Made by a program: the position numbers and the translations under genes. The notes under the pieces were generated by a model, which was given only the letters and a program-made list of their open reading frames with translations, was not told the origin of the DNA and searched no databases. 64,000 nt of DNA from Metellina segmentata (Eukaryota > Arthropoda > Arachnida > Araneae > Tetragnathidae), in contig OX375882.1 of NCBI GenBank assembly GCA_947359465.1, positions 52,760,509 to 52,824,508 of the forward strand, given 5' to 3'. Below, in pieces: positions 41,831 to 52,520 of the stretch (within the stretch, counting starts at the first letter, position 1; every line of letters begins with the position of its first letter).

Positions 41831-42000
41831 TAAAACCCACAAGAACTTTAAACTCTAAGTTAATACTTGCTTTTTAGTGTTTATATATAGTGGTCACCTT
41901 TCATAGGAACTTTAAGTTTCAGTTGTATATATTGTAAAATTATATTATAGTATTAGTTAGTTTTCTACATCGAGGACGATTGTATGTCAGGATGGTCGAA

Positions 42001-42170
42001 TGTTTGCATCACTTGTAACCATGGCAACGAACTCTTGTAAACTAACGCGATTAAAAAAAAGATATTGATAGAACAATACGATTGAGAAGTAAGTGCGAGA
42101 GAAGTTTGTAAGTAAAGATTACCTTGAATATATTCTAACGTTGCATTTACTTTAAAGATAAGTTTTAACA
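42001..42170 (+). repeat. 3' LTR of old Gypsy element
   Basis: TGTTTGCATCACTTGTAACC ... AGTTTTAACA, preceded by a purine-rich stretch. 170 bp. Confidence 0.75.
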
Positions 42171-42684
42171 TGTGCCTGGTGCATCATGGCCAAATATTGC
42201 TCTTTGTAGACGCTAACTCATCTGTAGACGTCTTGATATCACTAAATGGGACTGCTCGTTGTAATGGAACGGATTTCATACCACACTGGGAACTAAGGTA
42301 CGTTAAGCGACTGTTTTTATAAACCACTGGTTTTAGTAACGGCTGGCATTGCATACAAGTTAGTGTATTTTTGTGTCTTTGTTTCCACGATAGTCTTTAC
42401 ATATCATTCTGAAAGCTGAAGTAAAAGATTCCAAGTACCTACTGTATGTTCCGTGATAATTCTCAATACGTAAGGGAACGATGCTTGCTTTCTGTTCACA
42501 CCGTATCGCTCTGTCGAAGCTACAAACAACAAGGGCATTATTTTGTAGGTTCCCATGTGAAGACTTAGTATTACGCTGCAGGCTAGTGGATAGTACCATA
42601 TACTGTCAGTAATGGACATCCTAGAATGTATTAGAAATTAATCTTCGTATCTGGAAGTCAAACACTATACATATTCACATATTA
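42171..42684. other. no gene seen
   Basis: Unassigned sequence between the Gypsy LTR and the mariner element; no sustained frame or repeat recognised. Confidence 0.5.
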
Positions 42685-43622
42685 CAAAGGGCATAATATA
42701 AAAACTGAGAGTGAAATTTTTTACAAAGTGGTAACACCGCGAAAAAAAAATAAAAATGCAGGCGATTTTTTCAAACTGTTAACTGTACAATTATAAATAT
42801 TCTCAACGAACAGACGATTTTATTTTCCTAGTTTCGTGCTTGTTTAAAGAACTGTTTTTATTTGCCCTACAGAAATGGAGGTGAGTGATTCAAAGTTAAA
42901 AACAAAATGCGTTATGACATAAAATTTTGCTATCGTTTGGGCAAAACAGCTCCAGAAACAGTTAAGTTAATGCAAGGTTTTGATTCCCTTACCAAGTCGC
43001 AACAAGTGTATGGAAACACACTGATTCTCCGCCTCCGAAAAAAATCCGACAAACCAAATCTGCTAGAAAGGTCGTGATGATTATTTTCTTTGATCATAAA
43101 AGTGTAATCTATCAGCATGCTGTGCCTCCAAAAACTACTGTGAACGGTAAATATTATATTTCAGTTTTGAAAATTTGGCGACAACACATATCGAGAAAGC
43201 GATATGAACTGGTAGAGAATTGGACATTACATCATGATAATGCTCGCACGAATGTCGCTACTTCTATGCTCAGCAATATCTTAGTAAATGCAATATTAAA
43301 ATCATGCCACATCCCCCTTACAGTCCCGATCTCGCACCATGCGATTTCTGGCTGTTTCCGACGTTGAAGGAGAAGCTCCTTGGTAGAAAATTGAATACAG
43401 ATTCTGAAGTTATTTCAGCATTGCAGGGTTCTTTGAAGCAGCTTCCAGAAAAAGGCTTCTCTACTTGTTATGAAAAGTGGGTTGAACGATGGGACCGTTA
43501 CATATCATCTGAGGGAAGGTATTTTGAAAAAGAATTATGTATTTTTTTCTGTAGATATATATATATATATTTCTCTTGATTTTTATGATTTTTTACTCTC
43601 AGTTTTTATGGAACGCCCTTTG
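42685..43622 (+). mobile_element. mariner element with internal deletion
   Basis: Inverted ends CAAAGGGCATAATATAAAAA (from 42685) and CAAAGGGCGTTCCATAAAAA (minus strand from 43622), both going on to CTGAGAGT. TA on both sides (42683-42684 and 43623-43624). At 938 bp it is shorter than the usual 1.3 kb because the middle of the transposase is missing. Confidence 0.85.
42875..43566 (+). pseudogene. mariner transposase, deleted and frameshifted
   Basis: N-terminal helix-turn-helix piece (FCYRLGKTAPETVKLMQGF, SLTKSQQVYGN), then a jump to FFDHKSVIYQHAVPPKTTVN, LHHDNARTNVATSML (second catalytic Asp) and, in another frame, PYSPDLAPCDFWLFPTLKEK (third Asp, DD34D type), ending WVERWDRYISSEGRYFEKE. 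The segment with the first catalytic Asp is gone (about 43072). Not functional. Confidence 0.8.
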
Positions 43623-43624
43623 TA

Positions 43625-43815
43625 GAAATATGAGTCAGTAATTAAACACAATGCAATTGTACCTGTGTTTGAGGTTGCACAGGTTCTAAGATATAAAGTC
43701 GATTTCACTGAAGTTAGCATTAAAGCTCCGCTTTCCGTTCGCAGCAAATAAGAAGTGTGCCGCGACGGGGTGAGCAGGTTTATCAATAGGAAGGTGTTTC
43801 AGTACCCCATATTCA
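43625..43815. other. no gene seen
   Basis: Short unassigned interval between mariner and the following MITE. Confidence 0.5.
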
Positions 43816-43819
43816 TTAA

Positions 43820-44315
43820 CCCTTCTTTGCATAGTGGTGGAAATTTCCATCATAACATTGAATGCCCGAAAAGTATATAAAAGAACAAGTTCACTTTAAG
43901 TTGATCGTGTCTGGATACCTTTTTAATGTCCATTGCATAAAAAAAAAAACATAGCTGTCAAAAATAAGCAAGTGTCACTATCAGTAAAACGAGCTTGAAG
44001 TTGTCATTCCGCTGTTTGTTGTAGTTGCAATAAACGTATGATTTCATTTTTAATTTTGTTTTATTATATTTGAGTTTCTATTGCTAAAAAAGTGAAAATG
44101 AGTGGAAGAAAGGTTTGTAACATGTGTTTCTGTTATTTTTAGAGCAATTTCTGAAAAAGTTTGCGTTTAATTTAAAAAATACCACATGATACCATCATAT
44201 TGTTTTTTGTTAAATATATACTAAGATTTTTTTAATAATTTTTCCTTTAATTTTGAGCATGAATTATATCACCTTGATTTATTTCACCAATAAAGAAAAA
44301 ATCTTGCAAAGAAGG
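43820..44315. mobile_element. piggyBac-type MITE
   Basis: Starts CCCTTCTTTGCATAGT and ends (minus strand) CCCTTCTTTGCAAGAT. TTAA stands at 43816-43819 and 44316-44319. 496 bp, AT-rich, non-coding. Confidence 0.75.
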
Positions 44316-44368
44316 GTTAAAAACAGTAATGTTTTACAGTTACAAGATAACTAGTAACATTAGTAGTT

Positions 44369-44460
44369 AATTAACGTCGTACTGAAACAAAATATAAAGA
44401 TCCAAGGACACCACCTCGTAATTTTGTACCATGGTCAAATGACGAGAGCAACACCTAGTT
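44369..44460 (-). repeat. decayed SINE fragment
   Basis: TTAACGTCGTACT..., AAAGATCCA.GGACA.CAC, CTCGTAATTTTG and ACCATGGTCAAATGACGA align in order with 63337-63450 of the SINE. Confidence 0.6.
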
Positions 44461-45742
44461 TCCACGATTGGACAGAAAAGTTCAAAAATGACTGAGTAAC
44501 TTAGTTACATTGCACAAGCGGAGTGACTATTATTGAAGTGACTAATTAGTCACTCCTAATAGACAAAGTGAAAGAAGTTGTGTCCGTACATCCAGCCTTT
44601 TTGAAAACCCTTTTTAGTGAGTATAAAAAAATATTGTGCGACAATAGACCAAGTATTCTGAAAAACAATGCGACTGTTGAAAAATTATTATTTTCTACCT
44701 AAATACAATTTATAGCTACCTACATTGGATATAATTATTTACTAACACTCATACATTGAAAATAATTTTGAGAATATGCATGATTTTTCATGCGGTTTAG
44801 TTTATTAATTTCGTACAATTTTCTATAAACCCACCAGACTCGTTTTTTATATCGAGCATAAATATAAAGGAACGTCTGTTTTTATTTCATTTCTAACAAA
44901 AATTGAATTTTATACATATTATATCACATTCTTTTTTATTCAAATTTTAGTCGTGATTCCCCATCTATTGACTTTAATATACCTTAGAATTTGTAAAGAC
45001 GTATCAAATCTATTCGTTTGATTATTTCTTGTTTCTGCTATATAATGTTAACTAGAATAGCCGAATCTACCGGAAAAAACTACAAATTGTGATATTTTTT
45101 AAGCAGTTCTGTAATATAATTAGAATGAAAATACGACGCAATATCTTTACCGGTAAAGGAGTATAAAAGTTTACAATATAATGTATAACATAAACTTATG
45201 ACACTAAACAATATGTTTCGTATGGCTTCGTTTTTCCGTCTCTTAAACTGTCAACAATTTATTTACCATAAATCTGGTCATAAAACATGTAATTAAAATA
45301 CCATAAATCTGGTCATAAATATCATTTTCATTTCTAGTTCTACATTTAAGCTTGATTTCCAATAAATTAGCTAAGCCGGGTTTGAACGAACATTAAAATC
45401 TGCTTAAATGAACCATACGAAATTAATTGCGCGTGGCGTAAAAAATTTAAATTTTGACAGTTTTTATAAAATTTAAAAAAAATATATCAATTTAAAAACT
45501 TAGTAGATACATAACTATGTGATTGTAACCTAACACAATAAAATACAACTAACATTATATGACATGATAAGATTTTAAGTAACATAATAATGAAACTACA
45601 AATTCAAGATGACAAAAAATAATAAGACAGCAATAAGATTACTTAATTTTGTTGTAAGATCTAACTTTACAGCCCTTGCAAGTCAATTCCAAAAAAATTA
45701 TGTTTGCTTTTGAAAGGTGGAAACGCTAAGTAAAATCACTAA
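44461..45742. other. no gene seen
   Basis: AT-rich, no sustained frame. AAATCTGGTCATAAA is repeated twice close together (about 45270-45320). Confidence 0.5.
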
Positions 45743-45925
45743 AACAACGAATCTTATATCAAAATAGAATGGTGCATTTCGGAGGATTTTACTCACTCTC
45801 ATCAAAACTGCAGATGGAAAGCGTCGTATAACAGGATGAAGTTCAATGAGATGAAAGACATTGCTGATTCAGAAGATTTGCATTTGATAAACAGAGATTT
45901 TATTTCCAATCTGGGAGGTTCAAAT
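45743..45925 (+). pseudogene. open frame split by hAT MITE, left half
   Basis: An open frame after a stop at 45740-45742 reads KIEWCISEDFTHSHQNC, YNRMKFNEMKDIADSEDL and HLINRDFISNLGGSN, and ends exactly at the target duplication. Skipping the element (45926-52481) it continues in frame for 12 residues (QTSFMLRNSKIF) to a stop at 52518-52520. The composition looks protein-like, but I recognise no family, and it could be an exon end, a transposon relic or chance. Confidence 0.3.
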
Positions 45926-46220
45926 TAGGGATGCGACATCGAAGTCAATGTTTTCAGAACATCGATGTATTGGAGTCGATGTTTTTGTAACATCGATGTT
46001 TATACGTGTCGATGTTTTTACGTTGTCGATGTTTTATTTTTAAATGAAGAAAGTATCGTTTTAAAAATTTTTAAATTAACAAAGCAGCATAATTTTTATA
46101 ATCAGCAAATTGAACATACTTATAGACCAAAGTGGCCAAGAGTGAAGGGCCTGAAAAGTAGGGAAGCGACATCGATGTCGATGCTTTCAAAACATTGATG
46201 TTTTATAAAAACATCGATAC

Positions 46221-46477
46221 TGTTTAAATTCGATCTAAATTTTGTTTAAATTCGATCTAAATCTTTTTCTTTAATAAATGACAATGGAGCTAAACGAAAA
46301 CCTTTTTAATTAACAGCGATCAGAACAGTATACAAACGAACTATATCACTATTTTTCACAAGAAGCAATCAGAACAACATCACTGTTGCCACACACATTT
46401 ACCTTAAAAAACATGTTAAATTAAAGTCACTAGTAAACAAAAGTCACAACCATTGAGTCTGTTCACGTTCTTCAACA
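46221..46477 (-). repeat. 3' LTR of BEL element
   Basis: TGTTTAAATTCGATCTAAAT ... CGTTCTTCAACA on the plus strand. The segment TTTAAATTCGATCTAAAT is itself tandemly doubled. Confidence 0.9.
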
Positions 46478-46528
46478 TTCTCCCACCTTGCAATTTTACA
46501 AAATTGCAACACTATAGACTATTTCAGT

Positions 46529-47345
46529 TCAAAGATTCAGCCGATGAGGAACTTTTACTTGTCTCCCGATTCTAGTGGTTATAGGTCCATCCAGTATAAA
46601 GGACTCCGAAAATGGTTCAGTAATTTCTGATGCATCAGTCTGTTGATGTGTTGGTGAACTTAGTGGGAATGATCTCTTAGGATCTGTGGCTTGATCTGGA
46701 TTTGGCAACACTTGAGATTGACAACGCGGAGGTAGATCTGCAGGACGAGCTACTTCTAAAAAATAAAGGTTTTGGACGGGTCTTATTTTTTCACCCTGAG
46801 CCGTTTTTACTTTCGCCACTCTTACATGGCCATCTGTACCCGGAAATACCTGAAGAACGAGACACAAAGGCCAGTTGATGCGCTTGTCCAGAGTGCCAAT
46901 CAAAACCACATCACCCACTTGTAAGATGTCTCCCCTTCGTTCTCTTCTATTCACTAGCATGGCTAGGTATTCATTTCTGAATCTTGTGCGTAAATCATTT
47001 CGGAGCTTTTGCAGATACCGCAGACGACGATTCAAGCTGTTACTGTCAATAGTATCGAGATCCTGCACATCATTGTGTGGAATTCCTTGCATAAAATATG
47101 CAGGTGTCAATGGCTTTAATTCCGTCGTCTCGTCTTCTAAATAAGTCAATGGTCTTGAATTCATCGTTGCTTCACAGTCGCATAGCACCGTTTCTAATTC
47201 AATATAACTTTTTGTTTTAGAACCCAAAACTCGTCTTAAAAGCTCTTTTACCATCCGCACCAACCTCTCCCAAAAACCACCCCACCGGGCAGCGGTTGGA
47301 GGATTGAATTTCCATTTAATCTTCTCAATTGTCGAAAACTCTAGT
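46529..47345 (-). pseudogene. BEL integrase C-terminal part with DUF5641
   Basis: IEKIKWKFNPPTAARWGGFW then ERLVRMVKELLRRVLGSK are the end of the integrase core, with the catalytic Glu in WERLV. LCDCEATMNSRPLTYLEDET and QVGDVVLIGTLDKRINWPLC then GEKIRPVQNLYFLEV are the DUF5641 C-terminal domain of BEL integrases. The final 60 residues are Pro/Ser-rich and end PHRLNL near 46529. Confidence 0.8.
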
Positions 47346-48669
47346 ATACTTTCCCAATCTTATAGATAAATGTAAAAATCACAATCCATGCCTTTTCACC
47401 AGACAATACATAGAGTGGGCCAGCCAAATCAATTCCAGTAACCTCAAAAACTCCCGCATATTTTATACGGTCTTTTGGTAGGGGTGCGAATGGCGGCTGA
47501 ATAGATTTCCCTTTGAATCTTTTGCAAATAACACACTTTGAGCAAATTCTTTTTATAAGTCGTCTCACACCGACAATCCAATAATCTTCTCTTAAATTAG
47601 AGATCAAGGTTCCGGCACCTGCATGTTGCAGTCGTCGATGCTTCTGTTCTATTAAGCGGTGAACTAGTGTATGGTTTCCTGGCAATAGAATTGGACACTT
47701 GAAGTTCTCGTCTTCGTCACTTAAAACTAGTTTAGTTCTTATTCGAATTAGTCCACTGTCATCCTTAAATGTATGCATCCCTTTTAAAGCCTTAGCATCA
47801 GTATTATGAAAACTCTCGGTTTGAATCAAATATAACAACTTTTTTTCTGAAAAATTCACTTCTTCCGAGATTAGCTCTTTACATCTTAATCTTGCATCCT
47901 TCTCATTACGACTGTTATTGAAAAATCTATAGATCCAAGCTAACACTCTCACATTCTTATAATAACTAGAAAATCGAGTAAATGTATCCGAAAAGTGTGG
48001 GGTCATACAGGAAACGTTAGAAACCACGTTTTTCCATCTTTCTGAATTAACCGTTTCTTCATCTACTTCTGACACTCCATACATAGGCCATTTATCTGGC
48101 TCTTGTTTAAGCCAGTCGGGCCCCTCCCACCATCTGCTCTGCAGTAGTTTTCTGACATCGCACCCTCTAGATGGAAGATCTGCTGGATTGATTGAACCCG
48201 GTACATAATGCCAATCTTCAGTTTTGGTGCATCCCCTAATTTCGGCGACACGATTTGCCACGAAAATACTCCAGTGGGAATCTCTTTTTATCCAAGTCAG
48301 AACTACAGATGAATCACTCCAAAAATACGCTTGGCACCTTGTCAATTTGAGAGCGTCAATGACTTAACAATACAAACGAGTAGCTATGAGTGCTCCAAGC
48401 AACTCTAATCTAGGAATGGTTACTTCTTTGGCAGGTGCTACTCTAGACTTACAAATACTAACTGTACCGAAGTTTTGCCCTCAAAAGATGCAAGTAAGAA
48501 TACGCATGCTGCATAAGATACCTTACTAGCATCACTAAAACAATGTAGAGTAATAGAGCATTCGTCAAAGGATCCAAACATAAGTCGTCTTGAAAGTTTA
48601 TAATAATTCAAGAAATGCAACTTTTTTAGCCAGGACTGAAACTCCCTTTCTATGTTTTGTGGAAGATTT
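47341..48669 (-). pseudogene. BEL RNase H-like region and integrase N-terminal half
   Basis: After frame loss at 48670: FQSWLKKLHFLNYYKLSRRL and HCFSDASKVSYAACVFLLAS, a further break near 48440, then one long frame (48345-47341): AYFWSDSSVVLTWIKRDSHW, DWHYVPGSINPADLPSRGCD, the integrase zinc region (HRRLQHAGAGTL, CSKCVICKRFKGK) and the core start GIDLAGPLYV (first Asp). The frame then stops at KVY. The core segment with the second Asp is absent; the sequence moves straight to the region before the catalytic Glu. Confidence 0.8.
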
Positions 48670-50748
48670 TCATCCCCAAGAAAGTTTCATCTTCCATGTT
48701 TTTTGCAAAATCAGTTTTGGAATTAACGTAGCTGGACTAGTATATCCGATGGGGTCGAAGATTCTCTGTGAAACTGACAGCAGAGACCTTTTGGTATGGA
48801 CACTCTCAGAAAAGGTCAAAGAGGTTAAATTGCAATAAATTCCATCATTCTCTGTGTCCCATGAGAGTCCCAGAATTGAAATGATCTTTTGAGAGGAAGT
48901 TGTGCCTTTGAATGGTGCAGCAATCCACCCTCTAAGGTCAAACCCTCCTGAAGACATCAGAGTCCGGGATTCTTCTTTGAACGTGACTACTTCCTCTTCG
49001 GTTTCAAAACTGGTGATACGATTGTCGACATAAAAGGATTTCTTCAATTTAAGCGCTGTTCCTTTTAACCCTTGTGGAGCATTATCTAAGTGGTGGGAAA
49101 TTGTTGCTCCCAACAAGAACGGACTTGAAGTAATGCCAAACACACGACAGTGCCTATAGGTAACAATTTCATTTTGGCTTGCATCTTTCCACCATAGGAA
49201 TTTCAAAAAGTCTCTGTCCCTAGCTGACAAGCCAATCTGCAGGAAAGCTTTCTTTATATCAGTGGTAACACCGATGGTATGTTGCCGGAATTGCATCAAA
49301 AGTTTTGGCAGAATTTCTATCAAATTCGGCCCCTTTGCAAGGCAAGCATTTAAAGAATTCCCTTTTTCATCCTTTAACGATGCATCAAATACAGGACGAA
49401 CTTTTGTAGTCAAACTCGAATTCTTGATTACTGCTTGATGCGATAGATAGTGACCAATTGTACCATTATTTGGAGCTATTTCAATTATGCCCTCCTCGTG
49501 CCAGCTTCTTATAGTATCATCGTAATCTTCAAAATATCCCATTTTCTGAAGTCTTCTTGTATTAGCATAAAGCCTCTTTTCCGCTTTATCTTTATTATCT
49601 CCAAGAATCTGATGACCGTCCTTCCAAGGCAAACAGACTTCATACCTATTACCTTCTATTACTTTCACATTTTCTCGAAAGAATTTAAGGGTTTCATTAT
49701 CTAAATTCTCCTTTGACCTCACTTCTGCCGGATCTTTTATGCCAATTGTTTCTAAATTCCACAGTTCTGTGAGATCTAAATTGCAAAGTCCGACGGCATC
49801 AAGCAAGGTAGATTGACTCTTCACCGGACCTTGTAGTGTCCAACCCAGTTTTGTTTCGATAGCAATAAGGCTTTTGTCAATCGTCATGATATTACTCGTC
49901 ATCAATTGTCCGGAATAATCGGCACCTATTAACAATCCGATCTCAGGAGTATCTCTACCAGAATCATTGATTTTAATTTTATGTTTCCGAAGTGAGGAAC
50001 TTATATCTCTGAATTTCACCCTCGTAATATATCCACAAATTTTATCTTTATCTAAAACCGATAACTTGTAATTGAATTCGTTTTCCACACTTTGAATCTC
50101 TATATCAAAAATCCCATGAACCTGCAACTCAGTTTCAACTCCTCCAAAAAGATTGTGACTCAAAGTCTCTTGATCTAACGGGACTAAATCTAGTCTCTTT
50201 ACTATTTCTTTCCGTATGTAAGACCTCTGTGATCCACTGTCAAAAAGTGTTCGCAACAATTCTGTCTTTCCATTGTGGACAATCTTCACCATTATAATTT
50301 GCAGAAGAGTTGTTCGCATGTTTTGATTAGACAATAAGACTTCACTCGTTTCATTAGCTAGTTTAGGTTGTTCTTTTTTGAGACTTCTAGAACCTTTTAG
50401 TTCTCTGCACACATCATGACGTTTGTTGCATAGTAAACATTTCACAAAACTTTTACACTTTTCGGCACCATGCCCAGTTTTTAAGCAACTAAAACAAGCC
50501 TTTTTCTTTCTTAGTAAATTTTTCTTATCCTCAAATGAAAGATTGTGCACCTTAAAGCACTCGGAGGAATTATGTGATTCCTTATCACACCATATACAAG
50601 AATGAACTTGTTTCTTCTTTGAGTCTCCCGCATAAATACAGGCGGCGGTAGCCGGAACAGAGATAACTTTGTCTGCAGCAGAAAAGCTTGTACGTGCCAA
50701 TTGGAGACGCTCTTCACTTTCAACTTCAATACGTAGAAAATTCAACAA
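48670..50748 (-). CDS. BEL zinc knuckles, protease and reverse transcriptase
   Basis: Open for 692 residues, continuing the gag frame. Zinc-binding block CIWCDKESHNSSEC, CFSCLKTGHGAEKC, CLLCNKRHDVC (residues about 45-110). DUF1758-type protease with RTLFDSGSQRSYI (about 165). RT: WHEEGIIEIAPNN, TTKVRPVFDASLKD, TTDIKKAFLQIGLSARDRDF, HCRVFGITSSPFLLGATISH and KKSFYVDNRITSF. The active site is YVDN, not YVDD; I recall YVDN in some arthropod BEL families but have not checked. Ends in the Peptidase_A17/BEL RT tail (FDPIGYTSPATLIPKLILQK) and a frame loss at 48670. Confidence 0.88.
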   Translation of the reverse strand: MLNFLRIEVESEERLQLARTSFSAADKVISVPATAACIYAGDSKKKQVHSCIWCDKESHNSSECFKVHNLSFEDKKNLLRKKKACFSCLKTGHGAEKCKSFVKCLLCNKRHDVCRELKGSRSLKKEQPKLANETSEVLLSNQNMRTTLLQIIMVKIVHNGKTELLRTLFDSGSQRSYIRKEIVKRLDLVPLDQETLSHNLFGGVETELQVHGIFDIEIQSVENEFNYKLSVLDKDKICGYITRVKFRDISSSLRKHKIKINDSGRDTPEIGLLIGADYSGQLMTSNIMTIDKSLIAIETKLGWTLQGPVKSQSTLLDAVGLCNLDLTELWNLETIGIKDPAEVRSKENLDNETLKFFRENVKVIEGNRYEVCLPWKDGHQILGDNKDKAEKRLYANTRRLQKMGYFEDYDDTIRSWHEEGIIEIAPNNGTIGHYLSHQAVIKNSSLTTKVRPVFDASLKDEKGNSLNACLAKGPNLIEILPKLLMQFRQHTIGVTTDIKKAFLQIGLSARDRDFLKFLWWKDASQNEIVTYRHCRVFGITSSPFLLGATISHHLDNAPQGLKGTALKLKKSFYVDNRITSFETEEEVVTFKEESRTLMSSGGFDLRGWIAAPFKGTTSSQKIISILGLSWDTENDGIYCNLTSLTFSESVHTKRSLLSVSQRIFDPIGYTSPATLIPKLILQKTWKMKLSWG

Positions 50749-51600
50749 ATTTCCTAAGTTTTCAGAATGCGCGACACTTTCCTTACGCTGTCGAGATCGC
50801 TCCCACGATCTCAGAATTTCTTCCGGTAGGGTAGACTCTATATGATAAGTTAGAAGCTCAACTCAGAGCTTTGGAGACATTAGGGGTAAAAAGTGAGATT
50901 TATGCAGCTATGCTATATCCCCTTGTAAATTGGATAGAGTCATACTTCCATCTTTGGCAGCTTGAGCTAAAACCAACCTTAATAATTCACGAACGTATAT
51001 TTCTACCAGTAATTCGTCGCGTGCAAATCTGGATTTTAGCTGCTTGATAGCTTCTTTATAATTCGCACCTGAGGGAGGATAACTATCTACGAGCTCTCTT
51101 GCTGGGGAACCAACGACAGTCGCTTGTAATAAGTACTGGAATTTATCATCATCATCTATATTTACATCTTCGTCGATTTTTTTTAACTATCCCCAAAATC
51201 CTAACCAATTTCGAGTTTTCCCATTGAATTTTTGAAGCTCCAACTGCGGTAGTTTAAAATTCCTCTTCGTGGAACTTTCTGAAATTACAGGTGTAACTAC
51301 AGGCATCAAATTCGCCATTTTCTGTTCTACTTTTGTTTTTAAACCGATATATTTATCGCGGTATGATTCATTATTTTCAAAATCAGTCAAATAGTCGCTT
51401 TCGTTTTCAGCTTCCAGCAAAAGTTCAGAAATTTCTGATTGAACTTCATCTAATCTATTAAATTTACCTTCTAATTGCGAGTTCAATACTTGGAGCTGAC
51501 CAATATTCATATCAGCTTTTAGAATTTCTGCTTCTAAAGCATTGGCTGTAGTTGTAAACGACTGCCTTAAAGGCTTGCGTTTTCGTAATAAAACTTCCAT
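50749..51600 (-). pseudogene. BEL gag (DUF1759)
   Basis: ATG at 51598-51600 (MEVLLRKRKPLRQSF). A long helical N-terminal region with heptad-like Leu/Glu (LNSQLEGKFNRLDEVQSEIS), then LPQLELQKFNGKTRNWLGFW, the start of DUF1759. It stays in one frame with pol but has in-frame stops TAG at 51187-51189 and TGA at 50863-50865. Between and after them run ATVVGSPARELVDSYP, YKEAIKQLKSRFARDELLVE and LRIEVESEERLQLAR. It forms the particle in a live element. Confidence 0.8.
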
Positions 51601-51701
51601 ACTTATACAAATAAATATTTCGAATGATATATTCAAACTATTAAACTCACCCGAATATCTGTAATATCTTCGCTGTTTCGTTTTCTCTAGATAGCCATTT
51701 G

Positions 51702-51718
51702 TCCTGTCGCGGACGCCA
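51702..51718 (-). promoter_or_regulatory. primer binding site of BEL element
   Basis: Minus strand TGGCGTCCGCGACAGGA starts 2 bp inside the 5' LTR end, the usual place and form for BEL/Pao elements. The tRNA was not assigned. Confidence 0.65.
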
Positions 51719-51720
51719 CT

Positions 51721-51977
51721 TGTTTAAATTCGATCTAAATCTTGTTTAAATTCGATCTAAATCTTTTTCTTTAATAAATGACAATGGAACTAAACGAAAA
51801 CCTTTTTAATTAACAGCGATCAGAACAGTATACAAACGAACTATATCACTATTTTTCACAAGAAGCAATCAGAACAACATGACTGTTGCCACACACATTT
51901 ACCTTAAAAAACATGTTAAATTAAAGTCACTAGTAAACAAAAGTCACAACCATTGAGTCTGTTCACGTTCTTCAACA
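51721..51977 (-). repeat. 5' LTR of BEL element
   Basis: Same length as 46221-46477, 3 differences (for example CTAAATCTTG here against CTAAATTTTG). Confidence 0.9.
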
Positions 51978-52481
51978 GATACATTGAAGCCGATGTCGCA
52001 TCACTAGTTGCTAAACCAGTTGTAAGAAATGGGGAAAAAAGTTTAAATACACTGAATTTTAAAAACTTCGATGGTTTGGGGGCGATGTATTATCAACATC
52101 GATGTTTTAATTTTGAACATATGTGTTTCAAAACATCGATGTTTTGCTGTCGATTTCGCATCACTAGGTGTTTAAACCAGTTTTAAGAAATGGGGAAAAA
52201 AGTTTAAATACACTGAATTTTAAAAACATCGATGGTTTTGGTGCGATGTATTATCAACATCGATGTTTTAATTTTGAACATCGAAGTTTCAAAACATCGA
52301 TATTTTGCTGTCGATGTAGCATCACTATTTGCTAAACCGGTTTTAAGAAATGGGGGGGGGAGAGTTTAAATACACTGAATTTTAAAAACATCGATGTTTT
52401 GGGGTCGTTGTATTAACAACATCGATGTTTTAATTTTGAACATCGATGTTTTGCTGTCAATGTCGCATCCCTAGTTCAAAT

Positions 52482-52520
52482 CAGACAAGTTTTATGCTAC
52501 GGAACAGCAAGATTTTTTAA
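52482..52520 (+). pseudogene. open frame split by hAT MITE, right end
   Basis: Twelve codons (QTSFMLRNSKIF) and TAA, in frame with 45743-45925 once the element and one target copy are removed. The same DNA starts the dispersed repeat shared with 13046-13065 and 15890-16190. Confidence 0.3.

Larger units (their letters stand above)
32119..42170 (+). mobile_element. old Gypsy retrotransposon, split by a younger Gypsy insertion
   Basis: Direct repeats AAAAGATATTGATAGAACAA ... ATAAGTTTTAACA at 32119-32235 and 42052-42170 are the LTR right parts. The interior carries gag, zinc knuckle, protease and the start of RT up to 35232, then the element at 35233-39703, then the rest of RT, RNase H and integrase. 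Coding has many stops and shifts, and part of RT including the YxDD active site is missing after 39765. The 3' LTR starts at 42001 after CAGGATGGTCGAA, as in the Gypsy element at 7930-12998, so the families are related. Confidence 0.85.
46221..51977 (-). mobile_element. BEL/Pao LTR retrotransposon
   Basis: 257-bp LTRs at 46221-46477 and 51721-51977 differ at only 3 positions by eye. The 5-bp target duplication GATAC is at 46216-46220 and 51978-51982. Minus-strand coding: gag, protease, RT, RNase H, integrase, with the middle of the integrase core deleted. Primer site and polypurine tract (minus AAGGTGGGAGAA, next to 46477) are present. It is fairly young but inactive. Confidence 0.92.
45926..52473. 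mobile_element. hAT-type MITE rich in ATCGATG repeats, split by a BEL element
   Basis: Ends TAGGGATGCGACATCG (45926) and CGCATCCCTA (52473), flanked by a perfect 8-bp GTTCAAAT duplication (45918-45925, 52474-52481). Without the inserted BEL element it is about 0.79 kb. It consists largely of AACATCGATGTT palindromes and near-copies of its own end (GTCGCATCACTAG) at about 52000, 52160 and 52320. Non-coding. Confidence 0.8.
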
